A stretch of 64,000 nt of DNA from Bidens hawaiensis (lineage: Eukaryota > Streptophyta > Magnoliopsida > Asterales > Asteraceae), in NCBI GenBank assembly GCA_021521415.1, contig JAIQDT010000027.1, positions 4,115,001 through 4,179,000 on the forward strand. Reading direction: 5' to 3'. The notes under the pieces were generated by a model that ran no database searches, was not told where the DNA came from, and worked only from the letters and a program-made list of their open reading frames with translations. Below, piece by piece: positions 1-12,414 of this stretch (within the stretch, counting starts at the first letter, position 1; each line of letters starts with the position of its first letter). Position numbers and translations under genes: made by a program.

Positions 1-786
1 TAAAAACCAAGATTAAACCATAATAACATGTTTATACCTTGTGGATCTTCTTAAAAATCAAAGGTTTTGGTTGAATGTGTAAAGGGTTGAGAGGATTTGG
101 AGCGTTGGAATGTTAAAAAAAGAAAATGAAGTGTGTGTGTGTGTACCAATGGACCGATCGGTCCTAGTAAGGTGTGGGGTGGGGCCCACATCTTCAACCT
201 TGGCCACACATTCGGATTGTGTAATCCGGATAATGTTGTGGATAATCTGGTTCAGTTCGTTTTTCGGTTAAACGTTTAATTCCGCTCAAAACGAGGACAA
301 AACGGTCGTTTTTCGGCTTAAAATTTAAATTTATATAAAACCGATTTAAAAACTTTAAAAACTTAAACCATGACATTTATTGACTTAACATATCATATTG
401 TCGGTAGTTGTGCATCTTTTTCGGCTTGATCGATCGTCTCTTGCTTGGTTTGATGTTAAAGGTTTCGTTTAACGTACCGACGTACTAATAAATCGAAATC
501 CTTTTTCTGTGCAATAATTCACTTATCCCGAAGCCTTAATACTTCGTAAACCTTACTAAACATCATATATTTCATCCATGACGTAATCCCCGATTCGTTC
601 GGGTTTCAATAACCGTTCATCGGTTAATCGTAATTCCAATACGACTAACTGTACATTCGAGTATAATTCGTACTGTGAATCTTATATACTCGTACAAACA
701 CATTATAATTCATATATTTAGTATTAAATAATACATAAATGGTACATTCCGGCTAGGGTATACCTGAATTTGCCGGAATCGTTACA
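1..786 (-). repeat. Element A, left (3') LTR, partial
   Basis: Bases 200-786 match 8500-9086 of the right LTR with scattered substitutions, for example the shared run ending AACTTAAACCATGAC near 360 and 8660. The LTR ends GTTACA at 786, which is TGTAAC on the coding strand. It is cut by the window edge. Confidence 0.85.
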
Positions 787-889
787 TCTCATGAGGTCCA
801 ATATATTAAGGAGCTATTTTCGGTTTTGGCAAACCTCATATCACCTCTCTAAGGTGATGCCTTAAAAATGCCTTGTCACATCTTTCCAA

Positions 890-1728
890 TGACAATGTTT
901 TCCTATAAATGTTGGCATAAATCCTTTGCCAATCTCGCGCTGCTTTCAACTCATCTTAAATATTATAAATCCGATTGGTTATTTCCCGAATCAATTCAAA
1001 TCTTATAGCTTGATTGACGCCCATTTTCAATTTAACAAATTGGTGATAATTACTTCACCCATAGAAAGCTTCAAGCTCTCGATGCTTCCTTCCCTGCCTT
1101 CCAATAATGGAAGTAGGATGCTATTTCGATCTAAGATAATTGAAAATGGTACTCCATGACGAGATACCATTTCACCATCATGAATTTGGGCGAGAATTCA
1201 TCGTGGTAATCGTCATAGATTGGGATGAAATGCGAGGATTGGTTAATCGATCCGCGATTACCCAAATTGCATCGTGTCTTTGATATATCTTGGAATTTGC
1301 GTCCCAAAACCCATTATAATTTATTCCCACTATTATTGGCGAATTTTCTGTCGTTGTGGCGTTCCCTAGGGTTTTTGGTGTGCAGCCTTATCTCTTGCAT
1401 AACTTAAATATTCACCAAAATACGTAACCATATCTTTCTCCAAACTCGGCCATTAATGAAATCCTTTTCAGGTATTCGTATCATCAATAGTCAAATCCGA
1501 TCCCAGATGTATGGAATATTTCGATCTATGCGCTTCGTCCATGATTAAATCACGAAGGTCATGGAGGGTCGGGATCCAAACCCGATTTTTGAAATAGAGA
1601 ATTTCGTCCACGCGCTGTTCGAAATTCTTCTCATTGCCGTGAAATCCCTCCTTTTCCAATTGTTCCTCTTTTAACGCGTCACATTGAGCGACTCGAATCA
1701 GGTCCGAAAGGTTCGACTGGACTATCAT
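890..1728 (-). pseudogene. Element A integrase remnant
   Basis: The open part (1728-1468) covers the start of a gypsy integrase: a linker rich in charged residues, then DEAHRSKYSIHLGSD, the H...H half of the HHCC zinc motif. Downstream, out of frame, are recognisable pieces of the catalytic core: a WVI-DRLT-like stretch near 1255, the block EMVSRHGVPFSIILDRNS near 1120-1180 that corresponds to the region of the second catalytic Asp, and a QKSYAD-like tail near 920. Stops and small indels separate them, so no enzyme can be made. Normally integrase would insert the cDNA copy into host DNA. Confidence 0.8.
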
Positions 1729-1737
1729 CCCCAGCGC

Positions 1738-2157
1738 TCACACTCGCAATGGCTTAACCCGATCTTTCCTACTCAAGGCATCGGCTACGACGTTAGCCTT
1801 GCCGGGGTGATAACGGATGTCACAGTCATAATCGTTTAACAACTCGACCCATCTTCGTTGCCTCATATTCAGTTCTTTCTGATCGAATATATGCTGCAAA
1901 CTTTTATGATCGGTGAAGATGGTGCACTTCGTACCGTAGAGATAATGTCTCCAGATTTTAAGTGCGAAGATAACCGCTCCCAGTTCTAAGTCGTGAGTAG
2001 TGTAATTTTTCTCGTGTACTTTTAACTGTCGGGAAGCATAGGCTATAACCTTATTATTCTGCATCAACACGCATCCTAACCCTCTACGCGATGCGTCACA
2101 ATAAGCGACAAAACCATCGTCTCCATCGGGGAGACTTAAAATCGGCGCTTGGCACAA
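1738..2157 (-). CDS. Element A RNase H domain (open fragment)
   Basis: An open 139-residue frame holding a full gypsy RNase H. It starts in the connection region ([12 protein letters not shown]), has the first catalytic Asp in [15 protein letters not shown], Glu in [13 protein letters not shown], Asp in FTDHKSLQ, and ends with the typical [13 protein letters not shown]. In the live element this domain degrades the RNA strand of the RNA/DNA hybrid. It is not a separate gene: it was part of a Gag-Pol polyprotein, with RT remnants upstream (2180-2900) and integrase downstream. The frame is intact although both neighbours are broken. Confidence 0.88.
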   Translation of the reverse strand: MCQAPILSLPDGDDGFVAYCDASRRGLGCVLMQNNKVIAYASRQLKVHEKNYTTHDLELGAVIFALKIWRHYLYGTKCTIFTDHKSLQHIFDQKELNMRQRRWVELLNDYDCDIRYHPGKANVVADALSRKDRVKPLRV

Positions 2158-2174
2158 TTTTAATGGTTTCTATC

Positions 2175-2900
2175 TTATTTGGATCTTTGTGAAATCCTTG
2201 TTGCTTTACAACATGACCAAGGGATTATGCCTTCTTTATTCAAAATCACATTTCGAAAACTTCGCGTATAGCTCCTCTTGCTTTAGCACTTCCACAATTT
2301 TCCTTAACCGTCGTTCGTGCTCTTCTTTACGTTGCGAATATATCAAAATATCATCAATGAATGTTATGACAAATTTGTCTAAATAAAGTTTACAGACTTG
2401 GTTCATGAGTTCCATGAATGCTGCCGGCGCATTTGTTAGCCCGAAAGGCATAACTAAGAATTCATAATGGCTGTAGCGAATCCGAAACGCTGTTGTTGCA
2501 ACGTCCTCCTCTTGGATTTTTCATTTGGTGATAACTATATCTAAGACCAATTTTTCTAAAAATAAATCGCCCTTTGCAGTTGGTTAAACAGATCATTTAC
2601 TTCGAAAAAGTGAATACCTATTCTTGTTCGTCACTTTATTCAATTCTCCCTAATCAATACATATCCTAACACTTCCGTCCTTCATTTCCCAAATAACACT
2701 GGTGCACCCCATGGCGACTAACTAGGTCGTATAAAACCTTTATCCAATAATTCTTGCATTTCAGTTGGCGCAAGTCGGTAAGATGCTTTAGCAACAGGGC
2801 CAGCTTGAGGTATTAAATCGATTCTGAATTCGACCTGCCGGGTTGGCGGTAATCCAGGAAGTTCTTCTGGGAAAACTTCTGGTTATTTAAGTATCACTGA
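2175..2900 (-). pseudogene. Element A reverse transcriptase remnant
   Basis: The part nearest RNase H (2451-2236) is open and reads [18 protein letters not shown], then [10 protein letters not shown], a variant of the catalytic YxDD box with F for Y, then [21 protein letters not shown]. Upstream near 2760-2895 the linker [20 protein letters not shown] and the following YRLAPTEMQ are readable. The block between (2460-2750), holding the fingers region, is frameshifted. Family assignment to Ty3/gypsy RT is clear; function is lost. Confidence 0.83.
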
Positions 2901-3009
2901 AACATCTTCTATATGTTTTCTTTTAAATACGTTGGCAATCGCGTTTGTTAAATACACCATGTCTTCTTGTCGTAAATATTATAACATCTCAAGATGAGAT
3001 TAGAGTGGT

Positions 3010-3370
3010 AACATAATACCGTACACTTTTCTCTGTATCTAATCACTTCATCGTCCGAAGGAGAGCTTCTAATCATCTTCTTTTCATATTTGATTTCATC
3101 TTCATGTTGAGTTAGCCAATCCATGTTAACTATTACGTCAAAACTTCTTAACTTTACTGGTCGTAGGTCAATAAGGAAAGGATTAATCGTTCAGAGTAAT
3201 AGGAAAATTCCGAACAATTTAGTTAACCATTAGGGATTTACCGTTAGCGATTCTACCGTATGGGGTTCTATAGTTTCACTAATCGGTATCTTTCCAAATG
3301 ATAGGAGGTTAGCAGGAACTAACTTCTATCGACGACCGTAAAAATATCGCTGAAGCCAATTGATTTAAAA
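3010..3370 (-). pseudogene. Element A protease remnant
   Basis: Highly decayed. The best evidence is a stretch near 3090-3150 reading FDVIVNMDWLTQHEDEIKYE, which corresponds to the conserved DVI-GMDWL block at the end of gypsy retropepsins before the RT linker. I could not find the catalytic DTGA motif in any frame. Placement between the zinc knuckle (3371-3568) and the RT linker supports the call. Confidence 0.55.
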
Positions 3371-3568
3371 CTACAACGTACTTAATACCACCTTTGGATC
3401 ATGACGTGCTTTATTCGAATTACTCACAAAAGCACGGCTCCTTGCTTGATCCGAGGTTAATGCTTGTCTTGAGGTTCGTCTTCCAACGACACATTGGTTC
3501 AACTTTGGGAAATTTCTCTTGAAACGTTCTGTACTGCCACATTCATAGCAAGTACAACTGTTTGGCAT
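3371..3568 (-). pseudogene. Element A Gag zinc-knuckle region
   Basis: A 65-codon open stretch with CYECGSTERFKRNFPKLN near its start. This aligns with the nucleocapsid knuckle of element D (CYECGSVKHIKKDCPRLN) but has lost the His and last Cys (now R and F). The zinc site is therefore destroyed. It lies between gag and protease remnants in the expected order. Confidence 0.65.
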
Positions 3569-3984
3569 AATTTGATTTCTTTGGATGGATTGTTATTGAG
3601 GTTTTTGGGTTCGGAGTGGTTGTACACGAATGGGTTGGGGTTGCCGGTCCACATGGCTTCAGTTGGTTCTACAATTGGGGCATTACGTCCATCTTTACCA
3701 TACCTGTGGCCTACTATCACCCGACATTCTTCTTTCTGCCGATAACTATATTTTCCACATTTAAGGAAGACCCTTTATGCGGTTCATGTTTTCACACCAG
3801 AACTAGTCTTAGTATAATTCTGGGTTGTAGGACATACCTACTTATTCACAAGTCTATCTTGCACTATACCTTTATCATTTCCCTTCTTTAACACTCGACG
3901 TTTCACTTAACGTCCTTCCATTCTGCTTCCCATAGAATCAAATATATCAATGTTGGCTTGTGACACAACCCTTCCAAAGGTTGT

Positions 3985-4410
3985 ATATTTTACAGGGTTG
4001 ACTATACTCCTTATCGATGGAGTTAGCTCCCAATATAGCGCTCATTTCGCTTAATTTCAGGAGTAATTAGCCATGTTACCAGACATGACAATTCCTTCAA
4101 ACGATTAGCGTGTTCTAAGTGATCAGCACACAACATTTCTATCTTTCATAGCTCAGTTTCCAATCTCTGAGTTTAATTACTCGAATAAAAGTGCTCTAGC
4201 ACAAGAATTTTAAATTCTGACCATATCATCTGAGCAATAATTTTCTAACTATAATTTTGTACCATCGTGTTCCATCACGATACAACATAATCTACCAACA
4301 TATCTGTAGCATATTTCACTACACAATGTTCTAGACTCTTACCAATATCCTTAACCATTTCGATCTTTTCTATCCACTCGCTAATCTATTCCTCCCTTTA
4401 CCATCAGTAA
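3985..4410 (-). pseudogene. Element A gag remnant
   Basis: Minus-strand translation in shifting frames gives short blocks that align with the intact Gag of element D: a WIEKIE stretch, then KYATDMLVDYVV, FKILVLEHFY, LCADHLEHANRLKEL and TPEIKRNERYI. These match D's IEKTES, KFATSTFVDHAL, KNLMIKHFCP, GADHLEYSHRFNEL and TPESKRNERYI in order. Several stops interrupt it. It is the retrotransposon gag domain that would form the virus-like particle. Confidence 0.7.
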
Positions 4411-6079
4411 ACTATTAATAATCCCCTTAACAAAACCGATAAACATATCCTTCATACCGGATCTAATTCATTACGACTACTATTCATGTTTAGTTTATAA
4501 CTAATACTTGTAGTCATAATAGTATTCGGTGGGACATTAACACTCTTAGTAATAACACTAAGAATTGAAATATTCATAATCATGTGATTGTTCGATCTAT
4601 AAGTCTGCGATCACATTTGCATCAACACTAGCAGTGATCTGTGATACGACATTCGGTATCATCATCTGCTATCCTTGAGCAATCAACTGAATCATATCAA
4701 TCTCCATCATTGGAGTTACTCATTTTATGTCATTCTGCCGTACTCATCCCGTACGCAGTAATCAATACTAATCTCACCATATAACTCGTTACCAGCTCAA
4801 TCATAACAGCAGGTACACATACGCACCAAATATTATCATACATATTACACATACCAGTATCTAGTATATATATGTCCAACAAATATAATAACACATGGAC
4901 TTAACCTGATGTCGGTTGACGTTTAAATATGTTTCATAACCCTTGTCACCAACTGACATATAGATCTTTCTCAATAAGGATTAATGTTTTAATATGCTTG
5001 ATTTCAATATCCTTCTGCATGTCAGCATAACCGATACATGCTCACCGTGAGCACCAACGATTACGTACCACGGAGTTATACTATCCGTGTCTATTTGTAT
5101 AACCGGCATATACGGTATACCACCTACGAACAAACAACCAACTATGCTATAATGATTCCCACACCTCTTTGTGTATGGGTAATCATTCTATTCGAGAATA
5201 CATAGGTATAGACATCTAACGGATGTAAGGATAACATAGGGAGTTACAAGGTTCAAGGTAATCGCGCAACATGGGTTGCCTTCAAATATTATCAATTATT
5301 ATTATGGGAAACTCTATCACTTGCTCAGTCAATGTCCTCAGGCGTTCTAGGTTCGCAAAAATCGGTAATTCTCGATCTGGAGGTGGTATGTCTCCTATGT
5401 TTGAGAGTGAGAATTACATATATATATTTCTATATATTATTTTTATCTGCTCATTTATTATCAATTTTTTTTTTTAACGGAATAAGAATATGTTCACGTA
5501 CAGGTCCGTCCGTACGTGAGGGTTGGCGGTTCGGGTGAACATAGGGGGTTATTAGGATATACGGTACCGGTGTTGGTAGGGTAAGGGATTTATCAATTTT
5601 GGTTGGGAGTGACGGTTACTAGATATTTCTGGTTAATGTCAAACGGGAGATCTAACTTGGTACTATCATAACTATGGCCCGATAAGTCAGACTCATTATC
5701 AACCGATGCTCTAGAAATTTCAGCATCCTCGGTACTTTTATTATTTTATCCCCTGGTTCCTTATCCGGGTCCCATTTCTCAATACATGTACCCACAAGAT
5801 ATGTACATATATATATATACACATTAGCACGTATAAATAATATTATATACTTTACACATATGTTGCCATTTTTACCTATTTATGTACCCAGTGACTTCCC
5901 CTGAATTCCCTCGTGCAGACAAGTCTGTTATTATGTTCCGGACCATAATAACTCACTTGTCCATTCAAGTTCATCCAGATCCCGTCACTATATATTATTA
6001 GTTGATATTCAGATCCTATAATACTTGAGCTACTGGTTATATTTTAGGTATCTTTTAAAGACATCCTAAATCTTTATAA
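4411..6079 (-). other. Element A gag 5' part and untranslated leader
   Basis: No open frame. The stretch nearest the LTR (about 5880-6080) matches D's leader just after its primer site: both share the GGGAATTC...GTCCGGA(A/C)...TGAGTTATTATGGTCC pattern. This part is therefore a retrotransposon leader, not intergenic host DNA. An AT-rich tract with a long T run sits at 5410-5475. Confidence 0.55.
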
Positions 6080-6097
6080 CCAATGGCTCTGATACCA
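6080..6097 (-). other. Element A primer binding site (initiator Met tRNA)
   Basis: On the minus strand, five bases (GAAGT) after the LTR terminus GTTACA, comes TGGTATCAGAGCCATTGG, the usual plant complement to the 3' end of initiator methionine tRNA. It marks the start of minus-strand cDNA synthesis and fixes both orientation and LTR boundary. Confidence 0.9.
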
Positions 6098-6102
6098 ACT
6101 TC

Positions 6103-9086
6103 TGTAACACCCTGAAACCGCAACGGAAACGTAAACGGGATGCCACAGACACATCTGATATCAACCACATTGTTTATAAAGAAAACTAAATACATTAATA
6201 TACTTCAAATTACATTATCTCGTATTTCATTACCATCTAGGTGATACACACATCATATCATACGATACATAATTCTATGTAATATAATGTATCCTAACAT
6301 CCCACACGCAAATCTTACATACATCAAGCACTTAGCACGTAAGCAATCACTTCATCTTAGTTGTACCTGAAAAGCATGTGAGAAAACGGGTCAACTACGA
6401 ATAGTTGGTGAGTTTCACAATTTGAGTAAACCTTGATAAATCAATATCATAATATAATATTATCTGGGGACACTGTTAACCCAGTACAGTATCCTTTCCG
6501 GGGGCAATGTTAACCCAGAAACACCTCTTTGGACATATGGGGACACTGTTAACCCAGTACTGTACCCATTCCGGGGGCAATGTTAACCCATAAACACTTC
6601 TAGAGACATCTGGGGACACTGTTAACCCAGTACTGTACCCATTCCGTACGATTCCCGTACGATCAAATATTTATAAATACACGCAAATCCATGCGTTCAG
6701 TATGTACTTAAACATTTCAATAGTAACATGCTTCCGCCCCGGGAAAATATTTGAAAATATTTCAGAAAAAGGGGCTCGTGAAACTCACCTTAGCACATGC
6801 AAGCAGGTAACAACAATCATTATCAGTTAACACGTCCAATCTGTAATATGATCCATACGATCGTTACTATACACTCATTATTAATATAATTTTAACCAAG
6901 TTAACCGGTACATCTGGGGACACTGTTAACCCAGCACTGTACCCGTTCTGGGGGCAATGTTAACCCAGAAACACTTCTCCGGACTCAGATTGTGATATCG
7001 TTTAGAGTTCACTGGTCAAAATTATTATTAGTCGTTTTTCCCGTTTTGCGTGCCTAGCACGGTTATCCGTTTTTACGTTCCAAAAATGAGTTTGGTCACA
7101 CACGACCCGAAAATAGTTGTTGACTGATAATTTAGTTAAAGTTGTGAAATTAGAGCTCGGTTTAGACGCCCCGATTGGCCGCGGGACCCGTTTCCGTCTT
7201 TGGCTTACCGGAAACTGTTAAATCGGTTAAAAATACCCAAATCATCCGAATTACTTTCGGATGATTCATTTTTACCTGTTTAACTCTATTATATGAAAAT
7301 AGTTCATTTTCAGGGTTTTTATACACCAGTCAGTTCGTTCAGACGAACTTTACCGGTTTATGCGTTTTAAACATTAAAAGTTTGTTTTTATCTTCTTTTT
7401 AGCACAAATAAATATCCGTTTAGTCTCGGATCTTGAAATTTTGCACAAATCACTTTTTGACAGTGGGTAATTTTATAAAAATAATTCCAGAATTAATTTT
7501 TATATTTAAAATTTATTTATCTATTTTTAAACACCATTTAAACACTAAATATGTCGTAAATACCAAACGATCTTAGAAAAATCCCAAATTTATCCGGGAT
7601 TTCCCCTGCCATCCACATAGTCCCCTGTAATTTTTCCATAACCAAAATCTTCCTTTACATGCCATTTTCACTAAAACCGAGCTAGAAAACCTAGAACTCT
7701 TTTAACCAAAAAGCCTACTTAGACTTCTCCAACTGACCTAAAATTTTGTGTGTGACTTATTCATGATATAAAAAGCTTATCTGAAATTTTCCAGAATTGT
7801 TCATGATATTTAACTATTTTTCACCATTTTTGGCCAAAACCGAGCATTAAATTCACCAAATATTCATCCTTTATCCAAAAATTACCAAAATTCACAGATC
7901 TCATATTTTCATGTGTAGATCATCCCTGTGAAATTTCGTGACCTAACTCTAAACCATCAACAATCTGATCAAAAACTCCAAAACCGAACATAAACCGAAT
8001 ATACCTTCGTTTTCCGCCACTACAAGCTACAAACTCGTCTTTCCGCCTTATCTACCACTAAATACATAACCTACAACCAACATACCACAATACAAAGCAA
8101 GTTACACTCACGATCAAGCCATTTCTTTCAAGGTTTCGGTTATGATTCAAAAACAAAGATTTAACCGTAAAAATTCGTTTTTGATTCGTTTAATTCCTTT
8201 CTTGGAACAAGATCCCTTGTATAACCCGTATAAATCACTTGATCATGCAAGAATCGGTTTTCATCATTGAAACCTCATTTTCTTGCAAATAAACTCAAGA
8301 AACGAAGATGGAAACATGATTAACTCGATTCTTTACCTTGTTTTCTTGCTACAAAATCTTGGTTTTGGATCATGATCTTGAGAGGAAGAGATGGATGTTG
8401 ATTTGTTGGATGAAAAAAAAGAAATAAAGGGCTATGGGGTTTTCCCCAATCCGATCGGAACTCTTAGGGGGGTGGGGTGGGACCCACCTCTCCATTCTAG
8501 GCCACATGTTTGGATTTCGGATATCCGGATAATGTTTTGGATAATCTGGTTCAGTTTGTTTTTCGGTTAAATGTCTAATTCGGCTTAAAACGAGGTTAAA
8601 ACGGTCGATTTTTGGCTTAAAAATGAAATTTATATAAAACCGATTTAAAAACTTTAAAAACTTAAACCATGACGTTTAATAACTTAAAACATCATATCAT
8701 TAATTATCGCGCCTCGTTTTCGGCTTGATCGATCATCTCTTGCTCGGTCTGGTATTAAAGGTTTCGTTTAATGTACCGACGCACCATTAAATCGAAATTC
8801 TTTTTCTGTGCTTTAATTCACTTATCCCGAAGCTTTAATACTTCGTAAACATCACTAAATATCATATATCTCGTCTATATTTGAACCCTCGATTCGTTCG
8901 GGTTTCAATAACTATCGATCGATTAATCGCATATTCAATACGATGAATTATATATTCACGTACGATCAATACAGTGAACCATGTATTCTCGTATAATTAC
9001 TATGGTAACTAATGTACCCGACATTAAATATGACGTAACTATTGTCTACCGGTTAGGGTATACCGGGTTTCGTCGGAATCGTTACA
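6103..9086 (-). repeat. Element A, right (5') LTR
   Basis: A 2984 bp LTR, TGTAAC...GTTACA on the coding strand, bounded on one side by the primer site and on the other by the interrupted accessory ORF of element B. It contains a 73 bp minisatellite (6464-6655 and 6911-6983). A stretch near 6365-6420 (CCTGAAAAGCATGTG... then GGGTCAACTACGAATAG) is shared with the LTRs of D and I, so the three families are related. Confidence 0.88.
6464..6983. repeat. 73 bp minisatellite inside element A LTR
   Basis: Unit begins CTGGGGACACTGTTAACCCA and includes GGGGGCAATGTTAACCCAG. Starts at 6464, 6537 and 6610 (period 73), with a displaced fourth copy at 6911-6983. Each unit holds two GTTAACCCA submotifs, so it is itself a diverged dimer. 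Confidence 0.85.
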
Positions 9087-10438
9087 GCATCCTGCATAGC
9101 CAGAATCTGGGCAACCTTGTCTGACGTACTGGAGCTTGACTGACCCTGAGTGTCTGGGCTAGATGAACCGGAGGGAATATCTGTAGTGTCGGTGTGTGGA
9201 ATATCTGTCTCAAAATCAAATTCACTGACAAAATCAATAGTCAACAAATCATGAAATGATGGCTCAGCAGTAAATGTATCTTGTTCAGCTTGTACTTATG
9301 GGGCAGGTGTCTCAGGTTGAGTAGTTTGTTATTGAGGGCTGGTTGTTGCATCAGTAGATGGTATGGTGGTTGTTTCAGATTCACTAATTAACACGCCAGG
9401 CCTCGGGTCTTTCTTTCTTCATTTACGTGGACCGAGGTCTGCGGCTGGATTCTCCGCTATGTCTTCTTCATTGATTTCAGCAACAGTCTGAGGAGGCTTC
9501 AGAGCAGTTGACTGTAACAAAGCTTTCACAACTTCCAAAGCACTTAAGGCTCAGTACTTGGAGAGGTATCTGACTGACGGTGTTCAGTCTCATCTTCTTC
9601 ATCATCAGAAATCTCGTAAGTCGCAACACGCGGTCGAACTGGTGCCACGTGTTCATCAGCAACCTGGGCTATGACCGGCTCAGCTTCTGTCTCAGCAAAT
9701 CGTCCAGGTTTTACCAGAGCATGAAGGCCCGATAAACGATCTTGGCACCTTTCCTGTTTTGTTTCATCAACCCAAAAGTATTGGGTCCTAATGACTTCAT
9801 ATCCATAATGTCAACAGATTTTACAAGGTCTGGAAAGTGAGAGTCGAAAATCATCTGCAGGAACCTTGGATACATAAGGAACATCTCCTTCTTCTTCCCT
9901 TTCAGATTGCTCCTCATTTCATTGAAAACGAACTTGGAATAATTGTAATCCCAATCCATTATTAGAGCAGTGATAGCAGACATCTGAGTATGACTAATCT
10001 CATCAGAGCCCCCTTTCCTACCGGACACGCAAGTGAAAAACGTGTGAATCAAGAATCTCCAGTATGTGTGAAACAGTTTTTTGATTTCCGGAGGATAGGT
10101 GCCCTCATAACCCATTCTGGTGAGAACCTCGGTAACAGCAGTAGTGGAGTACTCAGTCGGGTAATCAGGTTGATCACCAACCAATAACTCTTCTTCTGTA
10201 CTATGGAATCTATGGATATGACTCCATCTTTTCAGCGTGGGTTGATTGAAGCATTGTTCCAAAAGTCCGTGATCATCTTCTTGCAAATGATAAGATTCTG
10301 TCGTAGTGCGTGAGAGATCCTGCATGTGTTGAGACCGACAATCATAGAGTTGAATTCTTTGTGAGTTAGGGATGGATCATATAAGTATCCAGCCACGTTG
10401 TGCGAGTCAGCAATCTTTAACGAATTCTGATCAGCCAT
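9087..10438 (-). pseudogene. Element B accessory ORF downstream of copia pol, truncated by A
   Basis: Starts at MADQNSLK (10438) and reads to about 10237. It then continues one frame over as FNQPTLKRWSHIH... through 9714, after which frames shift again, ending in a Ser/Thr/Gly/Gln-rich tail (9247-9087) that element A's LTR interrupts. The core has RMGYEGTYPPEIKKLF, YWRFLIHTFFTCVSG, NYSKFVFNEMRSN and FLMYPRFLQMIF. From memory this resembles an accessory protein found after RNase H in copia elements of daisy-family plants, usually annotated hypothetical; its role is unknown. It is not Gag, protease, RT or integrase. At least two frameshifts mean it is dead. Confidence 0.6.
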
Positions 10439-10599
10439 TTATGCACCAAACGTATCAAGTTAGACAATATATAGAATGATTTAATGATATTCTATGACTT
10501 ATAAGAATTATGGGCTAAAGAATTGAAACATGCCCAAATAAGATTCTTTTGAAATCCCATAATATCCATTAGTTGGCCCAATAAAACAACTCAGTATAG

Positions 10600-10840
10600 T
10601 ATTGGGCCCAACAGTGAATACACAGACCAGTAGGAGAGATCTCGGTAAAAAAGGTGGGCTCTCGGTCAACGAAAGTCAACAAAAAATCAATGAAATCAAC
10701 CGAGAATTTGGGGTTCTCGGTCAACATTTAACCGAGAACAAGGGTTCTCGGTCAAGATTTGACCGAGAAAGTACGTTTTCTGTCAAGACGAGGGGTTCTC
10801 GGTCAACGAAAGTCAACCGAGATCTCCTTGACAGCTGAGG
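10600..10840. promoter_or_regulatory. Cluster of GGTCAA/TTGACC motifs (W-box core)
   Basis: Repeats of GTTCTCGGTCAA and its complement TTGACCGAGAAC: six hits in about 190 bases, near 10656, 10719, 10757, 10769 (reverse), 10799 and 10812-10820. TTGACC is the core bound by plant WRKY factors. The same motif recurs in the leaders of C and E. Regulation by WRKY factors is inference; the repetition is plain in the sequence. Confidence 0.5.
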
Positions 10841-12414
10841 ACAGAGAACCCCTTGGGTTCCTTCTTGGAAGACGCGCAATTCATCTTCATACCACCGAAA
10901 TCTTAGCCAAATCCTCCATTAAACTTGCAACTAGTTTAAAAAAAACCAGCCGAAAACAAGTGGACCCTAATTAACCCCTAAGATGTCCATTCAAAAACCC
11001 TAATTTCTTATGAGTTCCACGAAATCAGTTTGTCCACATTAGTTTAGCCCCTGTCAGAATCAAAATCCCATAGGACCTTGTTCAATACCTGTTAAACAAA
11101 GAAAAGCACCTTGAAAGATGATTAGTAAAGAAGGTATAGGTTTTCGGCTATGAATTGTAGAGAGATAAAGGTTTTTATTTTGAGAAAATAATGAGAGAGA
11201 AAGACTTAAAAACCACTTACGTTGTACCTAGCTTGGGCCGAAAACCCTAAGTGGGCTAGAGCCAGTGAGAATCCCAAACAAATTTCCAAGTAGACCCAAA
11301 ACTTTCAAAACACAATTTCAAGAGCAAGCTCAGGTTACAAAGACGTTTCAAGAAGAGTAATTTCAAGAGAGAAAAAAATAACAAAACAAAATAAAATTAA
11401 AATAGGCACGACAAAACAAAATAAAGTTAACTACAAAAATCGGGATTAATTTCAGTTTTACACAGTAACTACCTTTGAATTCATGAAATCGGGATCAAAT
11501 TTCAGTTTTAGTAAAACGCCGCCCTTTTATGAAAATATCCGAACATGGAATCATATCGTTTAAGAGGCTGTCACAAGGATTCATGTGCAGCGTTATTATA
11601 AAATAAAGAAACAGGTTGATAGCAGGTATAACATACTTAGCATGATTTTCATTGCATTAGTGATATGATTAAGGTTCAGTTCGGCATAAAGCTTAGATGG
11701 ACATTACTCATGGACCTGTGGTTTCCTCCTATCTCTTCTCAAAATGTATTTGGCTTTCCCCAGGTCACCCGAATTTGACTCCAACCCCCTAGTGCTTGAT
11801 CAAAATATTTTTATAAAGGCAAAATTTTTAGGCTTTAAGGTTGAACGTTGGACTTAGTGCCAGTAAACTGACAAGCCTTTCATTCGAGACATGACAGGAC
11901 TTACTTGTGTGACCCCATCTCTGTAGTTCTAGATAACCCTTTAAACCTTTTAAAAATACTTTAAATGATTAAAACAATACTCAAATAACTCTTTTTCAGA
12001 TTTTTTTAAATAATAATAATAACATAATAATACAGTGTTTTTGGTGATCAAGACACTAACGGGCTCGTGTATGACTGGGTAATTGCTTTTCTACCTATCA
12101 TTCGGAGAGATGTATCTGGAGACATGTACATGTCTTCAAAATGACTCTCCACATTATGTTTAACAAATTTAGTTTATATTACTTCAACTTTTATGCACCA
12201 TGGAAAGCTACCATACAATATCAATGACTGTTCTAGAGCCTTTTAAGCTTAATAAATTCACCCGTTAGGCATACATAAACAATTTATCTTTCACCTTCCA
12301 AAGGTTGGATCAATTTTCATTTGAAAATATTTTGAAGCTTCTAAAAAGCTGTTAACTGAATAGTAATATCATTTCCCATGGAGTTACATAAAACACGCGT
12401 GTTAAGGATTTAGT
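10841..12414 (-). other. Element B noncoding spacer between RNase H and accessory ORF
   Basis: No open frame or recognised domain. It lies between the end of the RNase H remnant and the accessory ORF of what looks like one element. Contains an A-rich stretch at 11370-11410 and a near-duplicate phrase (CGGGAT(T/C)AA then TTTCAGTTTTA) at 11444 and 11490. Confidence 0.45.

Larger units (their letters stand above)
1..9086 (-). mobile_element. Element A: degenerate Tekay-like Ty3/gypsy retrotransposon
   Basis: On the minus strand the order is LTR (9086-6103), primer site, gag, zinc knuckle, protease, RT, RNase H, integrase, then a second LTR that runs off the window at base 1. This pol order, with integrase after RNase H, is that of Ty3/gypsy. 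Both LTRs share the terminus GGAATCGTTACA on the plus strand. The long LTR and initiator-Met primer site suggest the Tekay/Del chromovirus group by analogy. Most domains have stops or frameshifts, and the LTRs differ clearly by eye, so the insertion is old. It is inserted in the accessory ORF of copia element B at 9086/9087. Its left end is outside the window, so a target duplication cannot be tested. Confidence 0.85.

Noticed and set aside
3494..3891. Plus-strand frames in element A near the zinc knuckle
   Set aside because: Antisense to gag; composition only.
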